This document shows positions 45,209-55,989 of a stretch of DNA of 64,000 bases, in pieces. Position 1 is the stretch's first letter. Each line of letters opens with the position of its first letter. Both the position numbers and the translations under genes were made by a program. Source of the DNA: Heterohyrax brucei (taxonomy: Eukaryota; Chordata; Mammalia; Hyracoidea; Procaviidae); the NCBI GenBank assembly GCA_028571685.1, contig CM053144.1, positions 94,704,171 to 94,768,170 on the forward strand, in the 5' to 3' direction. The notes beneath the pieces were generated by a model. The model was not told the origin of the DNA. It saw only the letters and a list, made by a program, of their open reading frames with translations, and made no database searches.

Positions 45209-46199
45209 AAGGGTCTTTTGATAAGGAGATCCTGTTTTTGACAGCTCATGGTGGCCATATTTGTGAAGCTATGGTGGCCATATTTATCCTGTTTTTTTTT
45301 TTTTTTTTATTAGTCTTGAAAAATAGCCATGAAAAGTTACACAATTCCACAAAACATAGAAATTATTAAAGCTTGTTATCAAAATGGGTGTTTCATTAGC
45401 CTAACATTCCGTGTGTTAAGTGAAATTTACAGTGCACATAATCCTCCCACTGGGAGGACAATTCAAGGTTTAATCAAAAAATTTGAGGCAGCCGGGTCTG
45501 TTGCCAATCAGACACCCCCTGTGCATCAAGGAATCAAACTGTTCCAATGACAAAATCGACACCATGGGTCAGATTGCAAGAATCTATCCGAGCACAAAAG
45601 CTCACCCAGCACAGAAACTGGGACTTCACGGGCCATAGTCAGGCAGATTTTGCATCTGGACTGGAAGCTTTACCTGACAAAATTGTTTTAACTCAAGAAC
45701 TGAAGTCCCATGACCATTGACTGTGCTGTACATTTGCTGACTGGGCTCTGCAGCAATTGGAAGCTGACCCTGCTTTTGGCCAAAAAGTCATCTTCAGCCA
45801 CAGGGCCCATTTTTGGATGACTGGTTTCGTTAACAAAAAAAAAAAAAACTGTCACATTTGGAGAGGTGAGACTCCAACAGAGATTCAAGAACACCCACTC
45901 CATCCCCCAGAAGTCACTGTTTGGCATGGATTTTGGTCTGGGGGAATCATTGGCCTTTATTTTTCTCCAGAATGAATGAAGACAGGCTGTGACTATCAAT
46001 GGCAAAAAATACGGGGCTATGATAACTGGTTATTTTGGGCCTCCTTTGGAAGGTGCCACTGCAGCTATTTACCCAAAATTCTTTTCCACATATAATGCCA
46101 TCAAATGTACTTCAAAACAATAAAACAATTAGAATTGCGTCATTTATACACTTGTTTTATCCAAGTTCAAAGATAGGAAATCTTTACTGGAAGACCCTT
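45209..46199 (+). mobile_element. Mariner/Tc1-superfamily DNA transposon, fossil
   Basis: About 990 bp with terminal inverted repeats: the left end AGGGTCTTTTGATAAGGAG pairs with the right end read inward, AGGGTCTTCCAGTAAAGA. A TA follows the right end; the left site reads GA. The N-terminal 73-codon ORF at 45329-45550 holds a helix-turn-helix type start (IIKACYQNGCFI, GRTIQGLIKKFEAAG). Downstream, frames carry DKIVLTQELKSHDH, FADWALQQLEADPAFGQK, IFSHRAHFW, IQEHPLHPPEVTVWHGFW and GGIIGLYFSPE, the core of a mariner-like DDE/D transposase. The catalytic IFSDEAHF position reads IFSHRAHF, so the Asp is lost. There are frameshifts and at least two stops. A T17 run (45292-45308) and an A14 run (45834-45847) have expanded inside it. 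Confidence 0.85.
45246..45288. repeat. Direct repeat in mariner 5' region
   Basis: ATGGTGGCCATATTT occurs twice, 23 bp apart (from 45248 and 45271), between the left terminal repeat and the transposase start. Confidence 0.8.
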
Positions 46200-46204
46200 A
46201 TGAC

Positions 46205-46530
46205 AAAATGTTTGCCATTCTAACCATTTTTAAAAGTAAAATTCAGTGGCATCAACTACATTGTACCATGGTGTGCAATGATGATCACTAACCATTTCCA
46301 AAAGAGTTTTATCACCCCAGATAGAAGCTAACTGTCTTTTAGCTATTACCCCCTTTGCCCAGCCTCTGTTTACCACTAATAACTTTTTTTTTGCCTGTAT
46401 GCATTTGCCTTCTGTGTCTGATTTATTTGTTCTTTTGTGTCTGACTTATTTGACTCAGCATAATGTTCAACGTTTATCCATATGGTGGCATGTAGGTTTT
46501 ATTTTTATCTCCACATGTTACGTTCCAGTA
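46205..46530 (-). mobile_element. Old L1 3' UTR-type fragment, antisense
   Basis: TTCTAACCATTTTTAAAAGT, AAATTCAGTGGCATCAACTA, GACTTATTTGACTCAGCATA and CATATGGTGGCATGTAG follow the antisense 3' region of old mammalian L1s. Confidence 0.6.
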
Positions 46531-46831
46531 ACCCCCTAGGAGAAACAACTGGCCTCCTCTTCCCCTGAGCAGGACTTTGTCTACATCTTGGCCTACTTCT
46601 TCCAAAGAGAAAACAGCTTGTTTCAATATTGATGCTGAAGTCTTCCTTTCATTATTATGGGAAAACTTGTGGACTGAATCAGCAAACTGAGGGGCTTTAT
46701 AAGGAAATTGTTAAATAACTTGGATCTGTGAATTACAGAAGACAAAATTTTATGAGTTCAATGTCAAAAGTATTATCCCTACTTTATCTGGTTTTAAACT
46801 TCAGGAAATAGTTCACCTGATTATCTAGCAC

Positions 46832-47328
46832 TATTATGGATCCAATTTCTATCCATTTGGGTAGGCCATGATTCCCCATAGTGTGTGACTGTCCATTATT
46901 TTGTCATCTGATGTGATTTTCCTATGTGTTGTAGACTCTACCTCTGTATTGATGAGGCAGGATTAGATGCAGTTATGTTAATGAGTTAGGACTTAGTCTA
47001 CAAGATTACGTTGCACATTGAGTCAGTCTCAAGATATAAAATAGAGAAGTGGGTGGAGAGACAGAGGGACGTCATCGCCACCAACAGATATGCCAGAAGC
47101 AGCAAGACCTTTGGACCTGGAGTCTCTGTGTTGAGAAGTTCCTAGAACAAGAAAAGATAGATGACAAGCAGCTACCCCCACAAAGCTGACAGACAGAGAG
47201 AAAATCTCCCTCTAGAACTGGCACCCTGAATTTGGAATCATACCCTTAACCTGTGAGAGAATAAATTCCTGCTTGTTAAAGCCATCCACTTGTGGGGTTC
47301 ATGATAACACCACTAGACAAACAAGACA
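46832..47328 (+). mobile_element. Solo LTR, MaLR-type
   Basis: TATGGATCCAATTTCTATCC, AGGCCATGATTCCCCATAGT, TTTTGTCATCTGATGTG, AATAAATTCCTGCTTGTTAA and an ending AACAAGACA. Flanked by AGCAC (46827-46831) and GGCAC (47329-47333), 4 of 5 identical. Confidence 0.8.
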
Positions 47329-47750
47329 GGCACCTGATCAGTTTTTACTTGTTTACAGAAAAGGAAAATAAAAACAATAAACTTCTTATAAACAGAACAA
47401 AGTTATTTGTGAAAAACACAGGGAATCTATTAAATGTTTATGATACAAGCTTAAGAATTTGGAATGATATCGCATATAAATTACATTCAAATCTTTAATA
47501 TAACTGCTGAAACAGAAATTTGGCCATCTTTTATTCTCATTAGTCTATGTGAATACCTCCAGTCCCATCCTAGATGAGCTCTATCATTTAAATATAAAGA
47601 AATACAAAAAGTGCAAAACCTACATTATAATATGGCCAATTTTAATATTTGCACAGAAAAATACATGTAGAGCAAAAAACTATGTTTTAAAAACCATTTA
47701 CAGTATAAATCATTAGCAGCCCACAGGAAAAGAAATGAAATAAGCTACTA
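47329..47750. other. Unassigned AT-rich sequence
   Basis: Nothing recognised. Confidence 0.4.
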
Positions 47751-47764
47751 CTGAAAATAATTTA

Positions 47765-47932
47765 CCAAAACCAAAAACCAAACTTGTTGATACCAAGTCA
47801 GTCTCACTTCATAATGACCCTACAGGACAGAGCAGAACTGCCCCTTAGGGTTCCCAAGGAGAACCTGGTAGACAAGAACTGCTGACCTCTTGGTTAGCAG
47901 CCATATCACTTAACCACTGCACCACAGAGTTT
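47765..47932 (-). mobile_element. AfroSINE, antisense, with 14-bp duplication
   Basis: CCAAAACCAAAAACCAAACT to CACTGCACCACAGAGTTT. Flanked by CTGAAAATAATTTA (47751-47764) and CTGAAAATAACTTA (47933-47946), one difference. Confidence 0.9.
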
Positions 47933-47946
47933 CTGAAAATAACTTA

Positions 47947-48420
47947 AAATAACACAATTCTTCACTTTCTGTCACTGAAAAGCCTGACCCAATATGAAAA
48001 AATTAACTGCCAAGAACTTATTATACCTTTAGTCTGCATACTTTGGGAACAACTGATTCTACCTTACATTTCTAATAAAAATTCTTCATGTCACTTTAAA
48101 TTTCACTTTTAATTTGTATTTTATGTTAAGGTACATGCCATATGTGTGATTGTTTAAAATAAAATAGGCTTTTACTATCATTAATGATCTTTCTCCCTTT
48201 GGGATTCCAAAATACTGACCCTCACTCTCCTGTAAATAATACCAATTTCAGATTCACTCTGTGTAGAAGTACAGTGCTAGAGCTGGAGACAGAAAGACAC
48301 AATTTATTATTAAGCACGATAAATGCTACTATTTAATTGTAGAGATAGAAAACAGCATTTTTGTTTTTTAATCTAAAGGAGATAACAGAATGTGACAGAT
48401 GAATGAAACCTCTCATTCAC
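47947..48420. other. Unassigned sequence
   Basis: Nothing recognised. Confidence 0.4.
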
Positions 48421-48914
48421 TGTTATGGATTGAAATGCATTTGCCCCAAAATACATGTGGTATTATGTGTAGCAGTTTGCCTAGACCATGATGCCTATGT
48501 TGTATGAACTGGTTTTATGTTGTAAACTCTGCCAAAGTGATGTTCATGAGGGTGGATGGGCAGCAGTTATGCGGATGGGGCAGGAGTGTGTAAGACTGTA
48601 TTATGCCTCGAGACAGTCTCTTGAGATATAAAGGTAAGAAGCTAGCAGAGAGATTTGGGAGACCTCATACCACCAAGAAGCAGTAGGGAGCTGAGCCTAT
48701 CCTTTGGAAAGAACTGGGGTCCCTGTACGTCGGAAGCTTCCAGTCCGGGGGAAGACTGAGACAAGGACCTTCTTCCAGAGCCAGGAGAGAAAGCCTCCCC
48801 CTGGAGCCGACACTCTGAATTTGGACTTTTATCTACAGGACTGTGACCCAAAAAACAAAAATAAAAAAATTTCTCTTGTGGTATCTGTTATAGCAGCACT
48901 AGATGGCTCAGACA
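48421..48914 (+). mobile_element. Solo LTR, MaLR-type
   Basis: TGTTATGGATTGAAATGCAT to AGATGGCTCAGACA, with CTCATACCACCAAGAAGCA and an A-rich AATAAA-like block near 48858. The ORFs at 48642-48931 lie inside the LTR. Confidence 0.82.
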
Positions 48915-48979
48915 CTGATGTAATATGGTAAACTCTCCGTCATTCTTTGGATGAAGAACAGAGGGCACTGTGTCATGAA

Positions 48980-49125
48980 GCAGAGAAACTTCAGCTCTGA
49001 TAGTCTGAGTTCCTTTCTGATTCCGCCACTTACTAGGTAGGAGAACTTGAGCAGGTTGCTAAATGTCTCTGGTAGTTATGAGGTTTCAAGGAAATGTCAG
49101 TATTAAAGGCTTATCACAGTGACTG
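48980..49125 (+). mobile_element. MIR SINE, sense
   Basis: TTCCGCCACTTACTAGG, GAGCAGGTTGCTAAATG, TTATCACAGTGACTGACG. Confidence 0.65.
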
Positions 49126-49127
49126 AC

Positions 49128-49320
49128 GTACACCTGTTGCTGGCAAGTCGATTCCGATACAAGCAACCCTGAACGACGTAGCAGAGCCTCCTCAAGTTTC
49201 CAAGACTAGACGTCTTTATGGAAGCAGACTGCCACATCTTTCGCTGGTGGAGCAGCTGGTGGGTCCAGACAATTTTTTAGTGAGCAGCCATGTGCTTTAA
49301 CTACTGCGCCACGAGGGCTG
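49128..49320 (-). mobile_element. AfroSINE, antisense
   Basis: CACCTGTTGCTGGCAAGTCG, ATTCCGATACAAGCAACCCT and head TTAACTACTGCGCCACGAGG. The middle carries an extra segment (TCTTTATGGAAGCAGACTGC) also present in the copy at 2233. Confidence 0.85.
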
Positions 49321-50574
49321 GTAACTGGCAGAAACAGAGCATTTTGCTTTCCAAGGGCCCCACGTGTTACATTATCTACTTTCTTTTCACGAGCGCAAAC
49401 GCTCTCAGTTTGCTCGCTGTTCTGAGAGTGATGTGCGCTCATTTGTTCTAGATTGCGCCTCTGTGCAGGAAGTGACTGGAAGGACCAGAAAGGACGGACG
49501 TGGCAGGCCACGGAGAATTAACTGGTCTGATTGAAAACCTCCATTCCAGAATCATATGCTATGTATTAAAATATTCTTCTATGATAACGTAGTAACCACA
49601 TAGACAATTTTTCCTGTTATCTCACTTGATGTACTCCTATGGGTTAAAAACTTGAATCTGTTAACTATTTTCAGATGAAGAATTTAAATTTATTTTGCCC
49701 TTTCCTCTGCATGTTTTATATGGAATCTGTTCATTTCTGCTTTTCCCATCTGGAGACTTTGTGATTTCAGCAAGTAAATTTGGTTTCTTAAATTTCCCTG
49801 TTTGTATTTGGCTTAATCATGAAAATTGTCAGAAATAAATACATAACTACATTAAAAGACATATATTCTTGAAAACAATAAAAATTAATCAAATAAGGGT
49901 TACTCCATTAGCCTGCATTTATACCTTTTTCACCAATCCCCAGAAAAAATACACTTGTAAATTTAAGGACAAGCAACATTCAAATCTGTTGAACGGAACT
50001 CACCTTAATAAAAATCAAATCCAGTTGAAAACAAAGATCCAGAATCTCTAGCCCAAAATAACAGCAGCTATTGCCATTTGAGAATGCCATTCTTTTTCAC
50101 TCAGAGTGGTGGTTTTCACCACCCACTATCTGGCCTTCTACGTATGATCCTCACAACTCCCTTAAAATTTGAAAAAGAAGGTTGGGGGAGATAAATGCAA
50201 GTTCTGCTGAGTTCTATAATGTTGGAGAATCCAGATGCTTTTTACTCATTGTAATAAATATCAGACTTCGAAAAGTGCATGTGTGAGAGAGAGACCAAAA
50301 CAGTCAGACTGAATATACTCAGAAAAAAAGATTATAACGATACATCCTAAACTGTTAACAGTGCTCATCTCCAAGGTATGAAATGACAAAGGGAGAACAT
50401 TTCCTTTTGTCCTCTTTATTTATTGTGTTTTCTGTACTAATATTACATTTGTAATTTTTTAAATAAAGAGAAAAGGTCTTACTGTACACTTAACAAAACA
50501 AAGCCACCTACATTCTAAGGTTAGGATGCTTCTTGCTTCAAGTTTCCCCGAGCAATAAATGGTAACATCATTAG
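49321..50574. other. 1.25 kb without recognised repeats or genes
   Basis: A 101-codon minus ORF (49206-49511) runs partly through the SINE. A short CpG-containing patch lies at 49385-49505. No exon could be supported. Confidence 0.4.
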
Positions 50575-50990
50575 GCATTAGTCCTTTTGATTACATTCAA
50601 AACCTATCCATCATGTTTATTTCTCTCTCCTTCGCACATGCTTCCAGTCCATCAGCAAGGTCTGTTGGCTCTCAGAACACACCTTGAATCCAGCTTGTCC
50701 TCACTGACTCTAGCGGCAGGAGCCAGGTTCAAGATCTGTTCCCATCTCCTGTGGACTACTGAACAAGCCTGTTAACCAATCTTCTGCTTCCATTCTAGCT
50801 CTCCAAAGTCCAATTTTCAGACTGCAGCAGACTACTCTTCTTTAAATATAGTATACATCCCCCACCCCCCAGCAGTCTTCCGTGTAAAACCCTCTTCACC
50901 TTATGCTAGCAACAAAGCCAAACTCCACACCAGGTTCTTCCAGGCACCACGTGACCTGGCCTCTGCCACTGTCTGCATCTTAATGATTCA
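50575..50990 (+). mobile_element. L2 LINE, sense, first part
   Basis: CCATCAGCAAGGTCTGTTGG, CATCTCCTGTGGACTACTGA and CACGTGACCTGGCCTCTGCC follow the L2 order. It resumes after 51126. Confidence 0.65.
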
Positions 50991-50994
50991 CATT

Positions 50995-51050
50995 CACGGG
51001 ACTGGGCAGTGTTTTGTTCTATTGTACATATGGTCGCTACAAGAAAGAAC
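50995..51050 (+). mobile_element. RTE 3'-end fragment, sense
   Basis: CACGGGACTGGGCAGTGTTT then GTTCTATTGTACATATGGTC; close to the RTE end at 52248-52300. Confidence 0.65.
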
Positions 51051-51056
51051 CAAGTC

Positions 51057-51125
51057 AACAGTCATTTCATCAGTCATTTCCAAATCAGTCATTTCAACAG
51101 TCATAACATCAGTCATTTCCAAATC
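51057..51125. repeat. Short tandem repeat, 39-bp period
   Basis: Nearly two copies of a 39-bp unit (51057-51095 and 51096-51125+), each built of the sub-repeat CAGTCATTTC. It follows directly on the RTE fragment. Confidence 0.8.
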
Positions 51126-51420
51126 TCTTATTCTGACCTCCCTGCTGCATATCAAACACGTTAAGCTTTTTCTAGGCAACATGCTCTTTCCTCCGTCAGA
51201 AATGGTTGTTTCCCAAGAACTTCCATGGTACATTCTGACATTTTATTCCATCCTCTAGTCAATTGTCACCTCTCAGATTGGCTGTCTTCTCTACTCAATA
51301 TAAAATAGCACCCTAGCCATCTTCCTTCTAAGTCTTATCTTACTTTTCTTCATAGCACTTAAATGACTTTGCAGCAGTATATGATAATATATTTATTTGC
51401 ATTATTCTTTTCATGCTCTA
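51126..51420 (+). mobile_element. L2 LINE, sense, second part
   Basis: GCAACATGCTCTTTCCTCCG, CTACTCAATATAAAATAGC, CTTCATAGCACTTAAATGAC, ending near TATTTGCATTATTC. Confidence 0.6.
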
Positions 51421-51462
51421 TACTTCTAGCACTTGCAGGTACTTGCATGCTCATGTCCACGT

Positions 51463-51605
51463 GCCTATGCTTCCCTTCAAAGCAATTTTGGAACTCTTTC
51501 TGGAATGACCGTCAGAGCTGTCATTGTATTACCACTGATGTCCTGCGTGTCATCAAAATGTCTTTCTTCCAATGTTTCCTTTATCTTATTTTCTATGATG
51601 TCATT
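51463..51605 (-). mobile_element. Mariner-type transposon fragment (second family), antisense
   Basis: CTTTCTGGAATGACCGTCAG, AGCTGTCATTGTATTACCAC and CATCAAAATGTCTTTCTTCC match the copy at 57350-57440 base by base over ~130 bp. In the copy at 57205 the minus-strand reading resembles a mariner transposase C-terminal region. Confidence 0.65.
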
Positions 51606-51824
51606 TCTCAAACTCTCTCTGTCTCCTGGTTCCAAGGCCTTCTTAACATAAGGATTCTTAGTCCAAAGGATGCAGCTTCCATTCCTGGATGTTCTTTCTG
51701 GAAGATGGTATGATCCCCTCTCTGCTCCGCAACTGGCTTTTTTAAGTAAAATTGACTAATCCCCTTGGTGGGTCACAATTACCCTATTTGCACTGTTCTA
51801 CCTGATCACTCGGCAAGAAAGGCC

Positions 51825-52335
51825 ACACAAAAGATGTCCACCACACAGAAGTCACCTTGAGGAGTCAGGTGAAACTGAACCAAGTCATAATATTTTTAAT
51901 TGTTCAAGTGCATGTGAAAGCTGGACAATGAATAAGGAAGACCAAGAAAGAACTGCTGCCTTTGAATTAGGATACTGGCAAAGCATGCCGAAATTACCGT
52001 GCACTGCCAGAAGAGTGAGCAAGTCTCTCTGGGAGAAGTATGGCTAGAGAGCGCTCCTTGGAAGCAATGACAGCAAGACTTCATCTCACATACTCTGGGC
52101 AAGTTATCAGTAGGGACCGGTCCCTGGGGAAAGATGGCATGCTCAGTGAGGTGGAAGGTCAGTGAAAAAGAAGACCCTCAATGAGACGGATTGACACAGT
52201 GGTTGCAACAACGGTTTCAAGTATAACAACAACTGTGAAGATGGTACAGGACTGGGCAGTGTTTTGTTCTGTTATACATAGGTCACTATGAGTCAGAGCC
52301 GACCCGAAGGCACACACAACAACAACAACAAAAGA
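51825..52335 (+). mobile_element. RTE-clade LINE 3' end, sense
   Basis: GTCACCTTGAGGAGTCAGGT, GCATGTGAAAGCTGGACAAT, AATAAGGAAGACCAAGAAAG, CTTGGAAGCAATGACAGCAA, GAGACGGATTGACACAGTGG, then ACTATGAGTCAGAGCCGACC and a CAA-repeat tail (52311-52333). This is the best view of the intact 3' terminus of the family here. Confidence 0.88.
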
Positions 52336-52475
52336 AATGTAAATCAGAATAACAGAATCTTTGACTAATGTGGCCCAAAATGAAAGTTAAACTTTGTGGC
52401 ATTTTTTTGCATAACACATGGGTTCAGTATGATGAAACATCAATATGTCTTTTTATAATGCCCTATTCCTTTCAG

Positions 52476-52626
52476 GAAACTTTGGTGGTGTAGTGGTTAA
52501 GTGCTATGCCTGCTAACCAAAAGGTTGAAAGTTCAAATCCACAGGCACACCTTGGAAACTCTATGAAGCAGTTCTACGCTGTCCTATAAGGTCACCACCA
52601 CTCAGAATTGACTCGACGGCAGTAAG
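52476..52626 (+). mobile_element. AfroSINE, sense, with target duplication
   Basis: Box A-like TGGTGTAGTGGTTAAG, box B-like AAGTTCAAATCC, and tail AGAATTGACTCGACGGCAGT. Flanked by TATTCCTTTCAG (52464-52475) and TATTCCTTTCCAG (52627-52639). Confidence 0.92.
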
Positions 52627-52639
52627 TATTCCTTTCCAG

Positions 52640-53934
52640 CTCCAGACAAAATCACAGATTAATGGACTTTGTTTTGGGATCTGTTTTAATTTGCCCTCTG
52701 TCTCAGTCCTCTTTTGACATTCCTTTCTATGCCTTTCACTGTGGTCCCTTAAAGATCAGGGTATCTTCCCGCTCAGCTCCATTCCTTAGGATCCAGCGCC
52801 CTAGCTACATACCATGCCCCGGTCGATCCTGGAATAGACCTGGGTTAAGTCCCAGATTGTTCACAAAACAATCTGTCACTTGCCTAATGCAGCACAAAGT
52901 GTTAGAACACTGGGAGCAAAGCAAGAAAAATTCAGTAGGAAAAAAATGTAGAATCCTCTGTTTACGTTTCATCAATCCAACTTTACAAGCACAGAAGCAT
53001 GGGGATGATTTAGTTAAGGTTCACACTGAAAAACTCTTGGATACTTTATTTATCCTAAAGTCAGTGTGAACCAGGGCTATAGTGAAAGCTGAATGCCTTA
53101 ATCCCAGAGCATAATAAACTAACCACACTAGAGTTGGTAAGTAATACATTAAATATACAAAGAAGTATTGGGAAGCTATAATAATTGGTGAGCATCAGCT
53201 TTCAGGGATATGTTGACAAGTCAGTGTATTTATAAGAACTACTGAAATGACTGGGAGTCTTAAAATAAAATTCTGTGTGGAAAAGAAACTTTAAATGTTG
53301 ATTCAGCACTCAGGTTAGATAGAATGATAAACTAAATGTTTGTGCAATGTCAGCTAAAAAATAAATAAAAAGAAGAAGAACAGAGCAAAACTGATTCTTT
53401 TTTCTTCAGGAGTAACTAACACCAATAAGCTGAAGTTACAGAGTGGGAGGTGACTTTGGATCAATCAGGAAAAATTCTAAGACATCTCTGAAAAAAAATG
53501 GCTGCTTCACAAATAGTGTGTTTCTTATTACTGGAAATATGCAAGCAAAGGCCATGGGACTGCTTCTTAGGGGCACTGCAGAAGGAATTCCTATTTTGGG
53601 TAGGAAGTTAGACTAGAAACTTCTACATGCCCTTCTAATTCTGGGATTTTATGAGTCTAACCATTCCTTTATTGAAAACAAAATATTTAACTATTCTCTC
53701 CCAATAGAAAATACGTTGGAAATAAAATGTACTTTTTCCTTATTCTCAACAATTATAAGGTTATTGTGAAAACACTACTGTCTCCCAAACACTAGATCAC
53801 TGGATGATGTAAGCACCCTAATTTAAAGTTATAACAAAAATTACAATTGATGTAACTTTTGCTGACATATAGTTTGCTTAAAACACTAGGTCCCTGGATC
53901 ACATAAACAGTTTGTACTTGACTACTAGCTTAAA
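52640..53934. other. 1.3 kb without recognised repeats; one 135-codon ORF
   Basis: An ORF of 135 codons (52662-53069, plus; ATG start) has no motif I know, no signal peptide and no membrane segment. Near 53600-53660 an old-repeat-like ending (TTCTAATTCTGGGATTTTAT) is visible. Confidence 0.4.
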
Positions 53935-54090
53935 GGAGCCCTGGTGGAGCAGTGGTCAAGAGCCTGGCTGTTAATCAAAAAGTCAGCAGTTCAAGTCTAC
54001 CAGCTGTTCCTTAAAAACCCTATGGGCAGTTCTACTTGTTCCTGTAAGGTCACAGTGAGTCAGGACTCACCCAGTGGGACCACAGTAAAA
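53935..54090 (+). mobile_element. AfroSINE, sense
   Basis: AGCCCTGGTGGAGCAGTGGT, AGTCAGCAGTTCAAGTCTAC, CACAGTGAGTCAGGACTCAC. Confidence 0.88.
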
Positions 54091-54092
54091 AG

Positions 54093-54215
54093 TCTTGGCA
54101 ATCCACTTCTGTAAAGATTACAGCTAAGAAAACCCTTTGGGGCAATTCTGCTCTGTAACACATGGAGTCACAGTGAGTCACAATTGATTCAATGACAGTG
54201 GATATTAAACATTAG
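54093..54215 (+). mobile_element. AfroSINE variant, sense, 5'-truncated
   Basis: GTAAAGATTACAGCTAAGAA, TTTGGGGCAATTCTGCTCTG, GTCACAGTGAGTCACAATTG. Confidence 0.8.
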
Positions 54216-54310
54216 AGAAAGAATATGCATAATACAGTTACAATAGCACCATTCTGCTCTATTTATAGCTTTAATTTTATTAAATACTACATTGTGTGCA
54301 TGTATATATA
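54216..54310. other. Unassigned AT-rich spacer
   Basis: Ends at the palindrome. Confidence 0.4.
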
Positions 54311-54366
54311 TTATTTAAAACAAACTACGTGTATACATACACACACATGTAGTTTGTTTTAAATAA
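54311..54366. repeat. Perfect 18-bp inverted repeat around a CA-rich loop
   Basis: TTATTTAAAACAAACTAC (54311-54328) is exactly complementary to GTAGTTTGTTTTAAATAA (54349-54366), with a 20-bp GTGTATACATACACACACAT spacer that can itself pair. Confidence 0.95.
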
Positions 54367-54564
54367 GTATGAAAATGTTGTTAAGTTAACTTTTTATTTA
54401 GGAGTCAGAGAATAATGAAAAGAACATCTAATTACATACCAAGATGTAGGTTCCCAGGTCAAGTCACAAATGACTGTGGCCTGTGTCCAGCGAATATGTT
54501 CTCTGTCCAACGAATAAGCTCTTTGAAACCAATTTTTCTCATCTTTAGAATTAGGATGCAGATG

Positions 54565-54722
54565 GCAAATCCTAATGGTATACTGGTTAAGTGTGCTGCT
54601 GCTAACCAGGAAATCAGCAGTTCAAGTCCACCAGGCTCTCTTTTGAAACTCTATAGGGCAGTTCTACTCTGTCCTATACAGTTGCTATGAGCTAGAATCA
54701 ACTCAACAGTAGTGGGTTTTCA
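54565..54722 (+). mobile_element. AfroSINE, sense
   Basis: TCCTAATGGTATACTGGTTA, TCAGCAGTTCAAGTCCACCA, TTCTACTCTGTCCTATACAG, tail AACTCAACAGTAGTGGGTTT. Confidence 0.9.
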
Positions 54723-55985
54723 TTACCTAATATATAAAGTTCCTACAAAAGCTACCTGTGTAAGAATTCCAAGAATTATGAACAGGAGAGAGTCCAGAAA
54801 ATCCGAGTAACAAGAGAGATGCCTGTATCCTTCATATACTAATGTTTCACCTGTTGTTACTGGCACTTATGAGTTTCACACTACTGTGGTACCCAAATCA
54901 CATGATCTTCAAGGAAATCACATGCTTTTGAGGCTTAAACATCTATGCTCTCCCAGTTGTCAGGATGGAGTTATGCGAAGAAGAGCAAAGGCAATGAATC
55001 TGTTTGCCTCCGTATTTCAGAAAAACACCTCTGTCCTTTATGTTTCATCGAATTCTTCCCAATGGCTCCCTCTTCCACAGCAGTAGAGAAGGAATGATTT
55101 TTTTCAGCAAGAGCAAAGAAGCCATTATGAAATGTCCATGGAAGTCTGAAATGTCAAGCCACATTGCTGATTACTACTGATTAGAGTACTGATTGGTGCT
55201 TCACATTTGGGTGTCTTTAATGCCACATCAATGTGACTGTAAAACCACATGGAATTCAACGCCAACAAAATGAGTTGGCTGGTGAAATAGGATACGTCAC
55301 CATAAAAGCTGCTGTCTTTTTCTCTTCAGTAGATGAGGACAATTTTTCCTTGATCAAAATAATGCCAACCCCAGTTCCCTTGAACGGCATATGTATCACT
55401 TAACTATTGATTCAACATGAATTATTAAGGCTCTTAACATTTTTTGAATAGATTCTTGAGACTCTTTAATTGAAATCTTCTGTTAATATTAGAACTGTAA
55501 GCAAGGAACATTGCTGACAAGAATAACTTAAATTGTATTTTAACAACTTTAACCTGCTGAAATAAATTCAATAGTCAACCTTGGCTTTTTTCCTCCAAAG
55601 ATAGCTCAGCAAAAATATGATTTAGATCAACAGTTTGCTGGCTATTACAGTGTACATCTCAGTGTACATCTCAGATTATCAAGCTGAAAACTGCAAATCC
55701 CCAGCATGTAACATATTAAAGGTTTCACTTGAAAATGAAAACTAACACTGAATCTGATAAGATGCTGGCCCTCCAGATAAACTTTCCACTCTTTTCTACC
55801 CTGATGCACACACCAAAAAGCTGTCCTGCGTGGACCATATCAATGAATTCCATGGACTTCTGGCTTTCCATTAGGTTCACAGTGGAGAGTCCCAGCAGGA
55901 GACAGGAAGCAGAGAATGTAGTGAGACTGAGACATACGTACATTCCTCCCCTAACACTCCCCACCCCTGACCAGTGAGTCATTTC
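54723..55985. other. 1.26 kb without recognised repeats or genes
   Basis: Short ORFs only (66 codons at 54886; 82-85 codons on both strands at 55725-55982). No motif recognised. Confidence 0.4.
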
Positions 55986-55989
55986 AGGC

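Noticed and set aside
45688-46005. 105-codon minus-strand ORF
   Set aside because: It is the antisense shadow of the mariner transposase region.
52476-52626. tRNA gene
   Set aside because: Box A- and B-like motifs belong to the SINE head; no complete cloverleaf was seen, and a SINE body and target duplication follow.
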